From: Pelomonas sp963992225
GTDB taxonomy: Bacteria > Pseudomonadota > Gammaproteobacteria > Burkholderiales > Burkholderiaceae_C
Assembly: GCA_963992225.1 (NCBI GenBank)
Contig: CAXDTK010000280.1
Span: forward strand, 1 to 6,720
Direction: 5' to 3'
DNA: 6,720 nt
Positions 1 to 5,796 of this stretch are shown piece by piece (the stretch's first letter is position 1; each line of letters opens with the position of its first letter). The position numbers were made by a program, and so were the translations under genes. Below the pieces are notes generated by a model. It ran no database searches, was not told the DNA's origin, and saw only the letters and a program-made list of their open reading frames with translations.

Positions 1-1242
1 GCCGAACACCAGCAGGTCCAGCAGCGAGTTGGTGCCCAGGCGGTTGGCGCCGTGCACGCTGACGCAGGAGCATTCGCCCACGGCATACAGGCCGTTGATG
101 ACCTCGTTAGGGTTGCCGTTCTTGGGCACCACGACCTGGCCGTGGATGTTGGTCGGGATGCCGCCCATCTGGTAGTGGATGGTCGGCACCACGGGAATGG
201 GTTCCTTGGTGATGTCGACGTTGGCGAAGTTGTGGCCGATCTCGAACACGCTGGGCAGGCGCTTCATGATGGTCTCGCCGCCCAGGTGGGTCATGTCGAG
301 TTGGATGTAGTCCTTGTTGGGACCGCAGCCGCGACCTTCCTTGATCTCCTGGTCCATGCAGCGCGACACGAAGTCGCGCGGCGCGAGGTCCTTCAGCGTC
401 GGGGCGTAGCGTTCCATGAAGCGCTCGCCGTTGGCGTTGCGCAGGATGGCGCCCTCGCCGCGGCAGCCTTCGGTCAGCAGCACGCCCGCGCCGGCCACGC
501 CGGTGGGGTGGAACTGCCAGAACTCCATGTCCTCCAGCGGGATGCCGGCACGCGCCGCCATGCCCAGGCCGTCACCGGTGTTGATGAAGGCGTTGGTGGA
601 GGCCGCGAAGATGCGCCCGGCGCCGCCGGTGGCCAGCAGCACGGTCTTGGCGTGCAGGATGTGGATGTCGCCGGTTTCCATCTCCAGCGCGGTCACGCCG
701 ACCACGTCGCCCTCGGCGTCGCGGATCAGGTCCAGCGCCATCCACTCGACGAAGAAGTTGGTGCGGGCCTTGACGTTCTGCTGGTACAGCGTGTGCAGCA
801 TCGCGTGGCCAGTGCGGTCGGCCGCGGCGCAGGCGCGCTGCACGGGCTTCTCTCCGTAGTTGGCCGTATGGCCACCAAACGGGCGCTGGTAGATCGTGCC
901 GTCGGGGTTGCGGTCGAACGGCATGCCGAAATGCTCGAGCTCGTAGACGACCTTGGGCGCCTCGCGGCACATGAACTCGATCGCGTCCTGGTCACCGAGC
1001 CAGTCGGAGCCCTTGACGGTGTCGAAGAAGTGGTAGTGCCAGTTGTCCTCGCTCATGTTGCCCAGCGAGGCACCGATGCCACCTTGCGCGGCGACGGTGT
1101 GCGAGCGGGTCGGGAAGACCTTGGACAGCACGGCCACGTTCAGACCGGCCCGCGCCAGTTGCAGCGAGGCGCGCATGCCGGAGCCGCCGGCCCCGACGAT
1201 CACCACGTCGAACTTGCGGGTCGAAACCTTTGCCACCGTCAT
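1..1242 (-). CDS. sdhA: Succinate dehydrogenase flavoprotein subunit, N-terminal 414 residues (3' end outside window)
   Basis: This is the catalytic FAD subunit of respiratory complex II, oxidising succinate to fumarate on the cytoplasmic face of the membrane. The visible frame is open from an ATG at 1242 to the left edge. The family is usually about 590 residues, so roughly the last third is missing. Seen in the translation: a dinucleotide-binding GAGGSG at residues 17-22; RSHTVAAQGG with His48, the expected covalent FAD attachment site (His45 in E. coli); WQFHPTG with His245; KDLAPRD with Arg289, matching the catalytic Arg286 of E. coli; HYQMGG with His356; and GANRLGTNSLL with Arg401, matching substrate residues His354 and Arg399. 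The start codon shares one base with the sdhD stop (TGATG), and a GGAG at 1249-1252 lies 6 nt upstream, so translational coupling is likely. All expected active-site residues in the visible part are present. sdhB would be expected next, off the left edge. Confidence 0.97.
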   Translation of the reverse strand, partial: MTVAKVSTRKFDVVIVGAGGSGMRASLQLARAGLNVAVLSKVFPTRSHTVAAQGGIGASLGNMSEDNWHYHFFDTVKGSDWLGDQDAIEFMCREAPKVVYELEHFGMPFDRNPDGTIYQRPFGGHTANYGEKPVQRACAAADRTGHAMLHTLYQQNVKARTNFFVEWMALDLIRDAEGDVVGVTALEMETGDIHILHAKTVLLATGGAGRIFAASTNAFINTGDGLGMAARAGIPLEDMEFWQFHPTGVAGAGVLLTEGCRGEGAILRNANGERFMERYAPTLKDLAPRDFVSRCMDQEIKEGRGCGPNKDYIQLDMTHLGGETIMKRLPSVFEIGHNFANVDITKEPIPVVPTIHYQMGGIPTNIHGQVVVPKNGNPNEVINGLYAVGECSCVSVHGANRLGTNSLLDLLVFG

Positions 1243-1601
1243 CACAGTCTCCAGAGCACCTGGATCGCCCAACCGGCGCAACCCAGCAACCAAACAATCG
1301 AAAACACCTGCAGCGCCAGACGCACGCCGACGGGCTTCACGTAATCCATCCAGATGTCACGCACGCCGACCCAGGCGTGGTACGCCAGGGCCAGGATGGT
1401 CACGAAGCTCAGCACCTTCATCCACTGCTGGGAGAAGATCGCCGCCCAGCGGTCATAGCCAAGGGCGCCCGGCATCAGCACCTGCACCAGCAGGGCCACC
1501 GTGAACAAGGCCATCAGGACGGCCGTGATGCGCTGCGCCAGCCAGTCGCGCAGGCCGTAATGCGCGCCCACGACGAGACGCTTGGAACCGTAAGTACTCA
1601 T
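1242..1601 (-). CDS. sdhD: Succinate dehydrogenase membrane anchor subunit SdhD
   Basis: This 119-residue protein is the small hydrophobic subunit that, with SdhC, anchors complex II, holds heme b and forms part of the ubiquinone site. Three membrane segments are visible, at about residues 25-43, 61-81 and 95-117. The motif YHAWVGVRDIWMDYVKP contains His75, the expected axial heme ligand (His71 in E. coli), and Asp86-Tyr87, matching the quinone-site Asp82-Tyr83 pair. Length and topology are normal for the family. The start is supported by a good ribosome binding site (GAGGAAGAGA just upstream) that overlaps the sdhC stop codon. The gap to sdhC is only 12 nt and the stop overlaps the sdhA start, so this is one tight operon. 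Sequence is less conserved than in sdhA, but the motif and position make the call safe. Confidence 0.95.
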   Translation of the reverse strand: MSTYGSKRLVVGAHYGLRDWLAQRITAVLMALFTVALLVQVLMPGALGYDRWAAIFSQQWMKVLSFVTILALAYHAWVGVRDIWMDYVKPVGVRLALQVFSIVWLLGCAGWAIQVLWRL

Positions 1602-1613
1602 GAGTTCTCTTCC

Positions 1614-2042
1614 TCAGTACAGGCCGAACAGCTTGGCGCCCAGCGCCAGCGTCAGCACGACGCTCGACACCAGCGTGACCAGCGCGGAGCCGTGACCCTG
1701 GGCCTTGCTGACGCTGTGCGTGGCATCCATCCAGAGATGACGCACGCCGGCGATGAAGTGGTGCAGGTAGGCCCAGATGAGCCCCAGCACGACGAGCTTG
1801 ATGAACCAGCCCGGCAGCCCCGCCGCGCCCGCCACGAAGACGTTGGTGAACGCCTCGTAGGAGATCTCGGAGCCCAGGCTGCTGTCCAGCATCCATACCA
1901 CCAGGGGCAGCAGCAGGAACATGACCATGCCGCTGACCCGATGCAGGATCGAGACGATGCCGGCTGGCGGCAGGCGGTAGGACAGGATCTGGGTGACGTG
2001 AATATTTCGGTATACGGGTCTTGTCTTAACGCTGTCCGTCAT
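1614..2042 (-). CDS. sdhC: Succinate dehydrogenase cytochrome b556 subunit SdhC
   Basis: This 142-residue membrane protein is the first gene of the succinate dehydrogenase operon. It carries one heme b ligand and part of the ubiquinone pocket. The family signature SILHRVSG occupies residues 31-38, so Ser31 and Arg35 match quinone-site Ser27 and Arg31 of E. coli SdhC. The second signature HHFIAGVRHLWMD follows, with His95 as the probable heme ligand (His84 in E. coli). Three membrane segments are seen, at about residues 29-52, 79-100 and 118-139. It starts at an ATG with only a weak Shine-Dalgarno (GCAGG) upstream. The extended N-terminus with RPVYRNIHVTQI is typical of proteobacterial SdhC. 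It lies 94 nt downstream of the GntR gene, which is in the same orientation. Confidence 0.95.
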   Translation of the reverse strand: MTDSVKTRPVYRNIHVTQILSYRLPPAGIVSILHRVSGMVMFLLLPLVVWMLDSSLGSEISYEAFTNVFVAGAAGLPGWFIKLVVLGLIWAYLHHFIAGVRHLWMDATHSVSKAQGHGSALVTLVSSVVLTLALGAKLFGLY

Positions 2043-2076
2043 GGTCGAGCCTGCGTAATCGGTGTGAAACCAAACA

Positions 2077-2105
2077 ATTCTAGGGCCAACCCTTTACCCG
2101 ACCGA
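2077..2105 (-). promoter_or_regulatory. Candidate promoter of the sdhCDA(B) operon
   Basis: In the 94-nt gap between the GntR gene and sdhC, the minus strand contains TAGAAT (2077-2082), a 5/6 match to the -10 consensus. It sits about 35 nt before the sdhC start and leaves a short leader. The hexamer 17 nt upstream (TCGGTC, 2100-2105) is a poor -35, so this promoter would be weak or activator-dependent. This is the most AT-rich patch in the gap. The alternative is read-through from gntR, for which I see no clear terminator. Confidence 0.4.
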
Positions 2106-2108
2106 CTC

Positions 2109-2131
2109 ACGATGCTGCAGTGCGCCATCGT
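2109..2131. repeat. 6-bp inverted repeat upstream of sdhC
   Basis: ACGATG (2109-2114) and CATCGT (2126-2131) form a perfect 6-bp inverted repeat around an 11-nt spacer that itself begins with the palindrome CTGCAG. It begins just after the gntR stop and lies immediately upstream of the candidate sdh -35. There is no T-run on either side, so it is not a convincing intrinsic terminator. It could be a weak gntR 3' hairpin or a regulator-binding site. An arm this short can arise by chance. Confidence 0.3.
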
Positions 2132-2136
2132 CAGCT

Positions 2137-2853
2137 TCAGTTCAACTCGTTGCGGTAATGGTCCGCCTCGGTGTGGTAGAGGCCGCGTCTGAGCTCCACC
2201 GCACGATCACCATAGGTGTAGGCCAGCCGCTCCACGCTGAGCAGCGGCTGCCCCTCGGGCACGCGCAGCAGCCGGGCCGACTCGGGCGTCGCCGCGACGG
2301 CCCGCAGCCGCTCCGCCGCGCGCACCATGTGCACGCCGAAACGGGCCTCGAACAGCGCGTACAGCGCCCCCGGATGCGACTGCAGCACCTCGGCGGTCAG
2401 GCCCGCGAAGTGCCGCTCGGGAAGCCAGAGTTCATCAAGCACGACGGGTCGGTCACGCCGATGCAACAGCCGGCGCACCTCGATGACCGGCTCGGCGGGT
2501 CGCAGGCCCAGCAGGCGCGCGGTGTCGGCGGTGGCGCGCACGCGGCGGCATCCCAGCAGCTCGCGCACGAAGCCCTCCGCATCGTCGTCGGCCACCAGCC
2601 GCAGGAAACGGAACTGCTGGCGCGGCGCCGCATGCGTGGGCACGAAGGTGCCGCTGCCCTGGCGGCGCTCGACCAGGTGCTCGGCCGTCAGTTCGTCCAG
2701 CGCGCGGCGCACCGTGCCGGGGCTGGCGCCGAAGCGCTGCGCCAGCGCCGCCTCGCTGGGCAGCGCATCGCCCGGACGCCATTCGCCGGCGGCGAGCGCG
2801 GCCACGATGAGCTGGCGGATTTGCTCGTACAACGGCGCGGCGGACTTGGGCAT
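2137..2853 (-). CDS. GntR-family transcriptional regulator, HutC/UTRA type
   Basis: This 238-residue DNA-binding regulator has an N-terminal winged helix (residues about 5-70). The order is PLYEQIRQLI, GEWRPGDALPSE, the helix-turn-helix around ALAQRFGASPGTVRRALDEL, then the wing RRQGSGTFV. From about residue 85 to the end lies a UTRA small-ligand domain, with the typical core RLLHRRDRPVVLDELWLP and the ending RRGLYHTEADHYRNEL. The ATG at 2853 (MPKSAAPLYEQ) is preferred over an in-frame GTG at 2886, because the family begins just before the PLYEQIR segment. Neither start has a strong Shine-Dalgarno. The gene lies between sdhC (same strand, 94 nt downstream) and mdh (divergent, 81 nt between start codons), so it is well placed to control TCA genes and itself. 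The ligand cannot be read from the sequence. UTRA ligands in other members range from urocanate to sugar phosphates and fatty acids. Confidence 0.92.
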   Translation of the reverse strand: MPKSAAPLYEQIRQLIVAALAAGEWRPGDALPSEAALAQRFGASPGTVRRALDELTAEHLVERRQGSGTFVPTHAAPRQQFRFLRLVADDDAEGFVRELLGCRRVRATADTARLLGLRPAEPVIEVRRLLHRRDRPVVLDELWLPERHFAGLTAEVLQSHPGALYALFEARFGVHMVRAAERLRAVAATPESARLLRVPEGQPLLSVERLAYTYGDRAVELRRGLYHTEADHYRNELN

Positions 2854-2934
2854 GCGCGCATTGCAGCACAGGGTATGCCCGTACACTTGATTGGATTCGC
2901 CCAGTTTTTTTCAACTGCCCCTTCGGAGACTTCC

Positions 2935-3921
2935 ATGAGCAAGAAACCCGTTCGCGTCGCCGTCACCGGCGCAGCCGGCCAGATCGGCTATGCCCTGCTG
3001 TTCCGCATTGCCTCCGGCGAAATGCTGGGCAAGGACCAGCCCGTGATCCTGCAACTGTTGGAGATTCCCGACGAGAAGGCTCAGAACGCGCTGAAGGGCG
3101 TGATCATGGAATTGGAAGACTGCGCCTTCCCGCTGCTGGCCGGCGTGGAAGCCCACAGCGACCCGATGACCGCGTTCAAGGACACCGACTACGCGCTGCT
3201 GGTGGGTTCGCGCCCCCGCGGCCCGGGCATGGAGCGCGCCGAGCTGCTGGCCGTCAACGGCGCCATCTTCACGACCCAGGGCAAGGCCCTGAACGCCGTG
3301 GCGTCGCGCAACGTCAAGGTGCTGGTGGTGGGCAACCCGGCCAACACCAATGCCTACATCGCGATGAAGTCGGCCCCCGACCTGCCGGCCAAGAACTTCA
3401 CCGCCATGCTGCGCCTGGACCACAACCGCGCCGCCTCGCAACTGGCCGCCAAGACCGGCAAGGCCGTCGCCTCCATCGAGAAGCTGGCCGTGTGGGGCAA
3501 CCACTCGCCCACGATGTACGCCGACTACCGCAACGCCACCATCGATGGCCAGTCGGTCAAGGCCATGATCAACGACGAGACCTGGAACCGCGAGACTTTC
3601 CTGCCCACCGTCGGCAAGCGCGGCGCGGCCATCATTGCCGCACGCGGCCTGTCGTCGGCCGCCTCGGCCGCCAATGCCGCCATCGACCACATGCGCGACT
3701 GGGCCCTGGGCACCAACGGCAAGTGGGTCACGATGGGCATCCCGTCGGGCGGCGAATACGGCATCCCCAAGGAAGTCATGTTCGGCTACCCCGTCACCTG
3801 CGAAGGCGGCGAGTACAAGATCGTCGAGGGCATCGCCATCGACGAGTTCTCGCAGGAGTGCATCAACAAGACGCTGAAGGAACTGCTGGACGAGCAGGAC
3901 GGCGTCAAGCACCTGCTGTAA
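2935..3921 (+). CDS. mdh: Malate dehydrogenase (NAD-dependent)
   Basis: This cytoplasmic TCA enzyme interconverts malate and oxaloacetate with NAD. The 328-residue length is normal for the beta-proteobacterial type. Visible motifs are the nucleotide-binding GAAGQIG at residues 12-18; RPRGPGMER, with Arg95 and Arg101 matching the mobile-loop substrate arginines of E. coli MDH (Arg81, Arg87); VVGNPANTN in the cofactor region; LDHNR with Asp162 and Arg165; and WGNHSP with catalytic His190. All catalytic residues are present. The ATG at 2935 is chosen because GGAG at 2925-2928 sits 6 nt upstream and the family begins at MSKKPVRVAVTGAAG; the frame is open further upstream, but that part is antisense to the regulator gene. 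It is divergent from the GntR gene and followed by a strong terminator. Confidence 0.98.
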   Translation: MSKKPVRVAVTGAAGQIGYALLFRIASGEMLGKDQPVILQLLEIPDEKAQNALKGVIMELEDCAFPLLAGVEAHSDPMTAFKDTDYALLVGSRPRGPGMERAELLAVNGAIFTTQGKALNAVASRNVKVLVVGNPANTNAYIAMKSAPDLPAKNFTAMLRLDHNRAASQLAAKTGKAVASIEKLAVWGNHSPTMYADYRNATIDGQSVKAMINDETWNRETFLPTVGKRGAAIIAARGLSSAASAANAAIDHMRDWALGTNGKWVTMGIPSGGEYGIPKEVMFGYPVTCEGGEYKIVEGIAIDEFSQECINKTLKELLDEQDGVKHLL

Positions 3922-3945
3922 TCGGGCCCCGCGCTCGACCTGCGG

Positions 3946-3970
3946 AGGGCCGGCTTGCCGGCCCTTTTCT
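3946..3970 (+). terminator. Intrinsic terminator after mdh
   Basis: A perfect 8-bp GC-rich stem, AGGGCCGG (3946-3953) with CCGGCCCT (3958-3965), closes a CTTG tetraloop. A T-rich tail TTTCT completes the run TTTTCT to 3970. It lies 25 nt after the mdh stop and ends only 14 nt before the start codon of the next gene, so it separates mdh from the CoA lyase, at least partly. Confidence 0.85.
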
Positions 3971-3984
3971 CATTGCTGACTGCC

Positions 3985-4986
3985 ATGCCCGATCTTCTGC
4001 ACCCCCGTCAGGCCTTGTTCGGCCATGAGCCGCCCCGCCCCACGCTGCCGGTCGTCGACCACTATTGCGGCGTCGAGGCGCGCATGCGCAAGAGCCTGGC
4101 CCTGCAGGCCGAGCTGGGGCCCGTCTTCGACATCACGCTGGACGCCGAGGACGGCGCCCCGGTGGGCGGCGAGACCGAGCATGCGCTGCTGATCGCCGAA
4201 CTGGCGACCAGCGCCGCCAATCGCTTCGGCCGCGTTGGCGCCCGCGTCCACCCCTGGGGCCACGCGGCCTTCGAGGCGGACGTCGACACCCTGGTCGCCA
4301 AGGCCGGCGACCGGCTCGCCTACCTGATGATCCCGAAGCCGCAGAACGCCGAGGAGGTGGAACAGGCCGTGGCCGCGATCGACGCCGCCTGTGTGCGCCA
4401 TGGGCAGCCCAGGCTGCCGCTGCAGGTGCTGATCGAGACGCACGGCGCGCTGCGCGACGTGTTCCGCATCGCGGCCCACCCGCGCATCGAGTCGCTGTCC
4501 TTCGGCCTTATGGACTTCGTCTCCGCCCACGGCGGCGCCATTCCCAAGACGGCGATGGAACTGCCGGGCCAGTTCGAGCACCCGCTGGTGCTGCGCGCCA
4601 AGCTTGAGATCGCAGCCGCGGCGCATGCGTACGACAAGACGCCCTCGCATTGCGTCGTCACGGAGTTCCGCGACGCCGAACGCCTCGGCGCCGCCGCCCG
4701 TCGCGCGGCGCGGGAGCTGGGCTACACCCGCATGTGGAGCATCCACCCGGACCAGATCCGCCCGATCGTCGCGGCGTTCGCACCGGCCGCCGACGAGGTG
4801 GCGGAGGCTGCCGAGCTGCTGCTTGCGGCGCAGGCGCAACACTGGGCGCCCACCTCGTTCCGCGATCGCCTGCACGACCGCGCCAGCTACCGGTACTTCT
4901 GGACGGTGCTGGAACGCGCGCAACGCACCGGCCAACCCTTGCCGGAGCCGGCGCGGCGTGCGTTCTTCCCGGGCAGCTCCGGGTAA
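3985..4986 (+). CDS. CoA-ester lyase of the HpcH/HpaI aldolase - citrate lyase beta (CitE-like) family
   Basis: This 333-residue enzyme belongs to the TIM-barrel family that cleaves or forms acyl-CoA thioesters such as malyl-, citramalyl- or citryl-CoA using a divalent metal. Family features in order are DHYCGVEARMRKSLA at about residues 25-39, the DAEDGAP loop at 53-59 (compare DLED in CitE), Arg87 in ARVHP (the likely CoA/substrate arginine), IPKPQ, Glu151 in LIETHG, and Asp177 in FGLMDF. Glu151 and Asp177 are 26 residues apart, as for the metal-ligand pair in CitE-like proteins. The C-terminal SIHPDQIRPI is typical of the family. The ATG at 3985 is chosen because the upstream in-frame TTG (3955) falls inside the terminator loop. 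No clear Shine-Dalgarno is visible. The exact substrate is undetermined. The absence of neighbouring citD/citF-like genes argues against a classical citrate lyase complex and favours a stand-alone lyase. Confidence 0.88.
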   Translation: MPDLLHPRQALFGHEPPRPTLPVVDHYCGVEARMRKSLALQAELGPVFDITLDAEDGAPVGGETEHALLIAELATSAANRFGRVGARVHPWGHAAFEADVDTLVAKAGDRLAYLMIPKPQNAEEVEQAVAAIDAACVRHGQPRLPLQVLIETHGALRDVFRIAAHPRIESLSFGLMDFVSAHGGAIPKTAMELPGQFEHPLVLRAKLEIAAAAHAYDKTPSHCVVTEFRDAERLGAAARRAARELGYTRMWSIHPDQIRPIVAAFAPAADEVAEAAELLLAAQAQHWAPTSFRDRLHDRASYRYFWTVLERAQRTGQPLPEPARRAFFPGSSG

Positions 4987-4996
4987 AGCACAGGCG

Positions 4997-5017
4997 CCGC
5001 CCTACCCGCCAGGGCGG
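4997..5017 (+). repeat. Hairpin downstream of the CoA lyase gene
   Basis: CCGCCCT (4997-5003) and AGGGCGG (5011-5017) are perfect 7-bp arms around a 7-nt loop, starting 10 nt after the lyase stop codon. No T-run follows on the plus strand, so it is at best a weak or Rho-assisted terminator or a 3'-end stabiliser. The rest of the gap to 5102 shows no convincing promoter. Confidence 0.4.
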
Positions 5018-5102
5018 AGAATTCCTACATCTGCTCACCCATGGGCCGTGGCTTTGCAGCCAACATCCGCGCCCGTCGTTCCACCTTTTTCCCACCACTC
5101 AG

Positions 5103-5687
5103 ATGCTGTCTCACACCCTTCGCGGCAGTGCCGCCGCCTTGATCCTGTGCGCCGCCCTGCCCGTCCTGGCCCAGGCCCCTGCCGCCAAGCCCGCAGCCAA
5201 GCCCGCCGTGAAGGCGGTCAGCGCCAAGCCGGTGAGCAAGGCCGCCGCCAAGAAGACGACGCCGCCCCCGCCCGAGCCCGTGCTGGGCGAGGCCGACGAG
5301 GCGCAGCTGGCCGCCGCCGAGCGGGCCTACCTGGGCAACTACGACTGCGAATTCAAGCAGCACGTGCACATCGACAAGCATCCCAAGACGGCCGGCTACA
5401 TCAACGTCGCCTGGCAGAAGCAGGTGCTGACGATGAAGCCGGTGCTGTCGTCGACCGGCGCGCTGCGCCTGGAAGACGTCACCGGCCGCACGCTGATGAT
5501 CCAGATCGCCAACAAGTCCATGCTGCTGGACACCAAGATCGGCCAGCGCCTGCTCGACGAGTGCATCCACCCCGAGCAGGAAAAGCTGATCGCCGCCGCC
5601 AAGGCCGCGCAGATCGCCGACCCCGAGGCCGAAGCCGCGGCCAGCGCCCGCAACAGCCTGGGCATCATGCCGCGCATCGGCAAGTGA
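5103..5687 (+). CDS. Exported small protein of unknown function, Ala/Lys/Pro linker plus Cys-containing domain
   Basis: I do not recognise this 194-residue protein. It starts with a signal peptide: Arg7, a hydrophobic stretch at about residues 10-22, and a probable cleavage near VLA-QA at 23-24. The single Cys16 lacks a proper lipobox, so it is probably soluble and periplasmic. Residues about 26-60 form a low-complexity Ala/Lys/Pro linker with PAAK-like repeats ending in PPPP. A compact domain follows (about 65-160) beginning YLGNYDCEF and including a Trp/Lys strand and the segment RLEDVTGRTLMIQIANKSMLLD. Its Cys82 and Cys154 lie near the two ends of the domain and could form a disulfide. A charged, Ala-rich helical tail closes the protein. 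The pattern loosely recalls small beta-barrel lysozyme-inhibitor-like (MliC) domains, but this is only inference. No strong Shine-Dalgarno precedes the ATG. The codon pattern matches its neighbours and supports real coding. Confidence 0.85.
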   Translation: MLSHTLRGSAAALILCAALPVLAQAPAAKPAAKPAVKAVSAKPVSKAAAKKTTPPPPEPVLGEADEAQLAAAERAYLGNYDCEFKQHVHIDKHPKTAGYINVAWQKQVLTMKPVLSSTGALRLEDVTGRTLMIQIANKSMLLDTKIGQRLLDECIHPEQEKLIAAAKAAQIADPEAEAAASARNSLGIMPRIGK

Positions 5688-5697
5688 GCCCTTCGGC

Positions 5698-5727
5698 TTG
5701 ATGGCCCCCGGCTCAGGTATGTAGAAT
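5698..5727 (+). promoter_or_regulatory. Promoter of the vapBC-type operon
   Basis: TTGATG (5698-5703, 4/6 to the -35 consensus) and TAGAAT (5722-5727, 5/6 to the -10 consensus) are separated by 18 nt, in an AT-rich patch that stands out from the GC-rich surroundings. It begins 10 nt after the preceding stop codon and would give a leader of about 60 nt before the antitoxin gene. The overlap with an inverted repeat fits autoregulation. Confidence 0.6.
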
Positions 5728-5755
5728 GAAAGCATACTTTCTGATGCATACCTGA
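5713..5755. promoter_or_regulatory. Putative VapB/VapBC operator: 9-bp inverted repeat over the -10 region
   Basis: TCAGGTATG (5713-5721) and CATACCTGA (5747-5755) are perfect 9-bp inverted arms with a 25-nt spacer. The pentamer CATAC also occurs inside the spacer (5733-5737), making a second possible pairing with GTATG (5717-5721). The arms flank the TAGAAT -10 box directly. Antitoxins with AbrB-type DNA-binding domains commonly repress their own operon by binding such palindromes, so this is the likely operator. The binding itself is inferred. Confidence 0.6.
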
Positions 5756-5758
5756 TCC

Positions 5759-5796
5759 GGCGCCTGCTAGGCGGCGGCTCAGCCGCTGGAGGCGCC
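5759..5796 (+). promoter_or_regulatory. 5'-UTR hairpin covering the vapB ribosome binding site
   Basis: GGCGCCT (5759-5765) pairs perfectly with AGGCGCC (5790-5796), directly abutting the ATG. Inside it, 5772-5778 pairs with 5782-5788 (one G-U pair) around a TCA loop. The Shine-Dalgarno GGAGG (5788-5792) is largely within the paired arms. This could lower translation initiation. The pairing is seen in the sequence; a regulatory role is inference, and high GC raises the chance of accidental stems. Confidence 0.45.

Noticed and set aside
52..1344. Long open frame (430 codons) on the plus strand
   Set aside because: It is antisense to sdhA, which shows all family motifs. The His/Val/Gly-rich, low-complexity translation is typical of an antisense shadow in GC-rich DNA.
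2854..2886. GTG start adding 11 residues to the GntR regulator
   Set aside because: The extra residues are unlike family N-termini and have no good Shine-Dalgarno; the ATG at 2853 fits the PLYEQIR start of the winged helix.
2887..2915. Possible mdh promoter with -35 TTGATT at 2887-2892
   Set aside because: A hexamer 17 nt downstream (TTCAAC) is a poor -10, and a start there would leave a very short leader, so a promoter could not be placed with confidence.
2158..2934. Upstream in-frame extension of mdh
   Set aside because: The frame is open but antisense to the GntR gene. The Shine-Dalgarno at 2925-2928 and the family N-terminus fix the mdh start at 2935.
2911..3912. 333-codon open frame on the minus strand
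   Set aside because: It lies entirely antisense to mdh and has shadow-like composition with no recognisable motif.
5190..5270. Ala/Lys/Pro-coding repeats as a possible DNA tandem repeat or recombination site
   Set aside because: The repetition is at the amino-acid level (PAAK-like units) and imperfect in DNA; it is best read as a protein linker.
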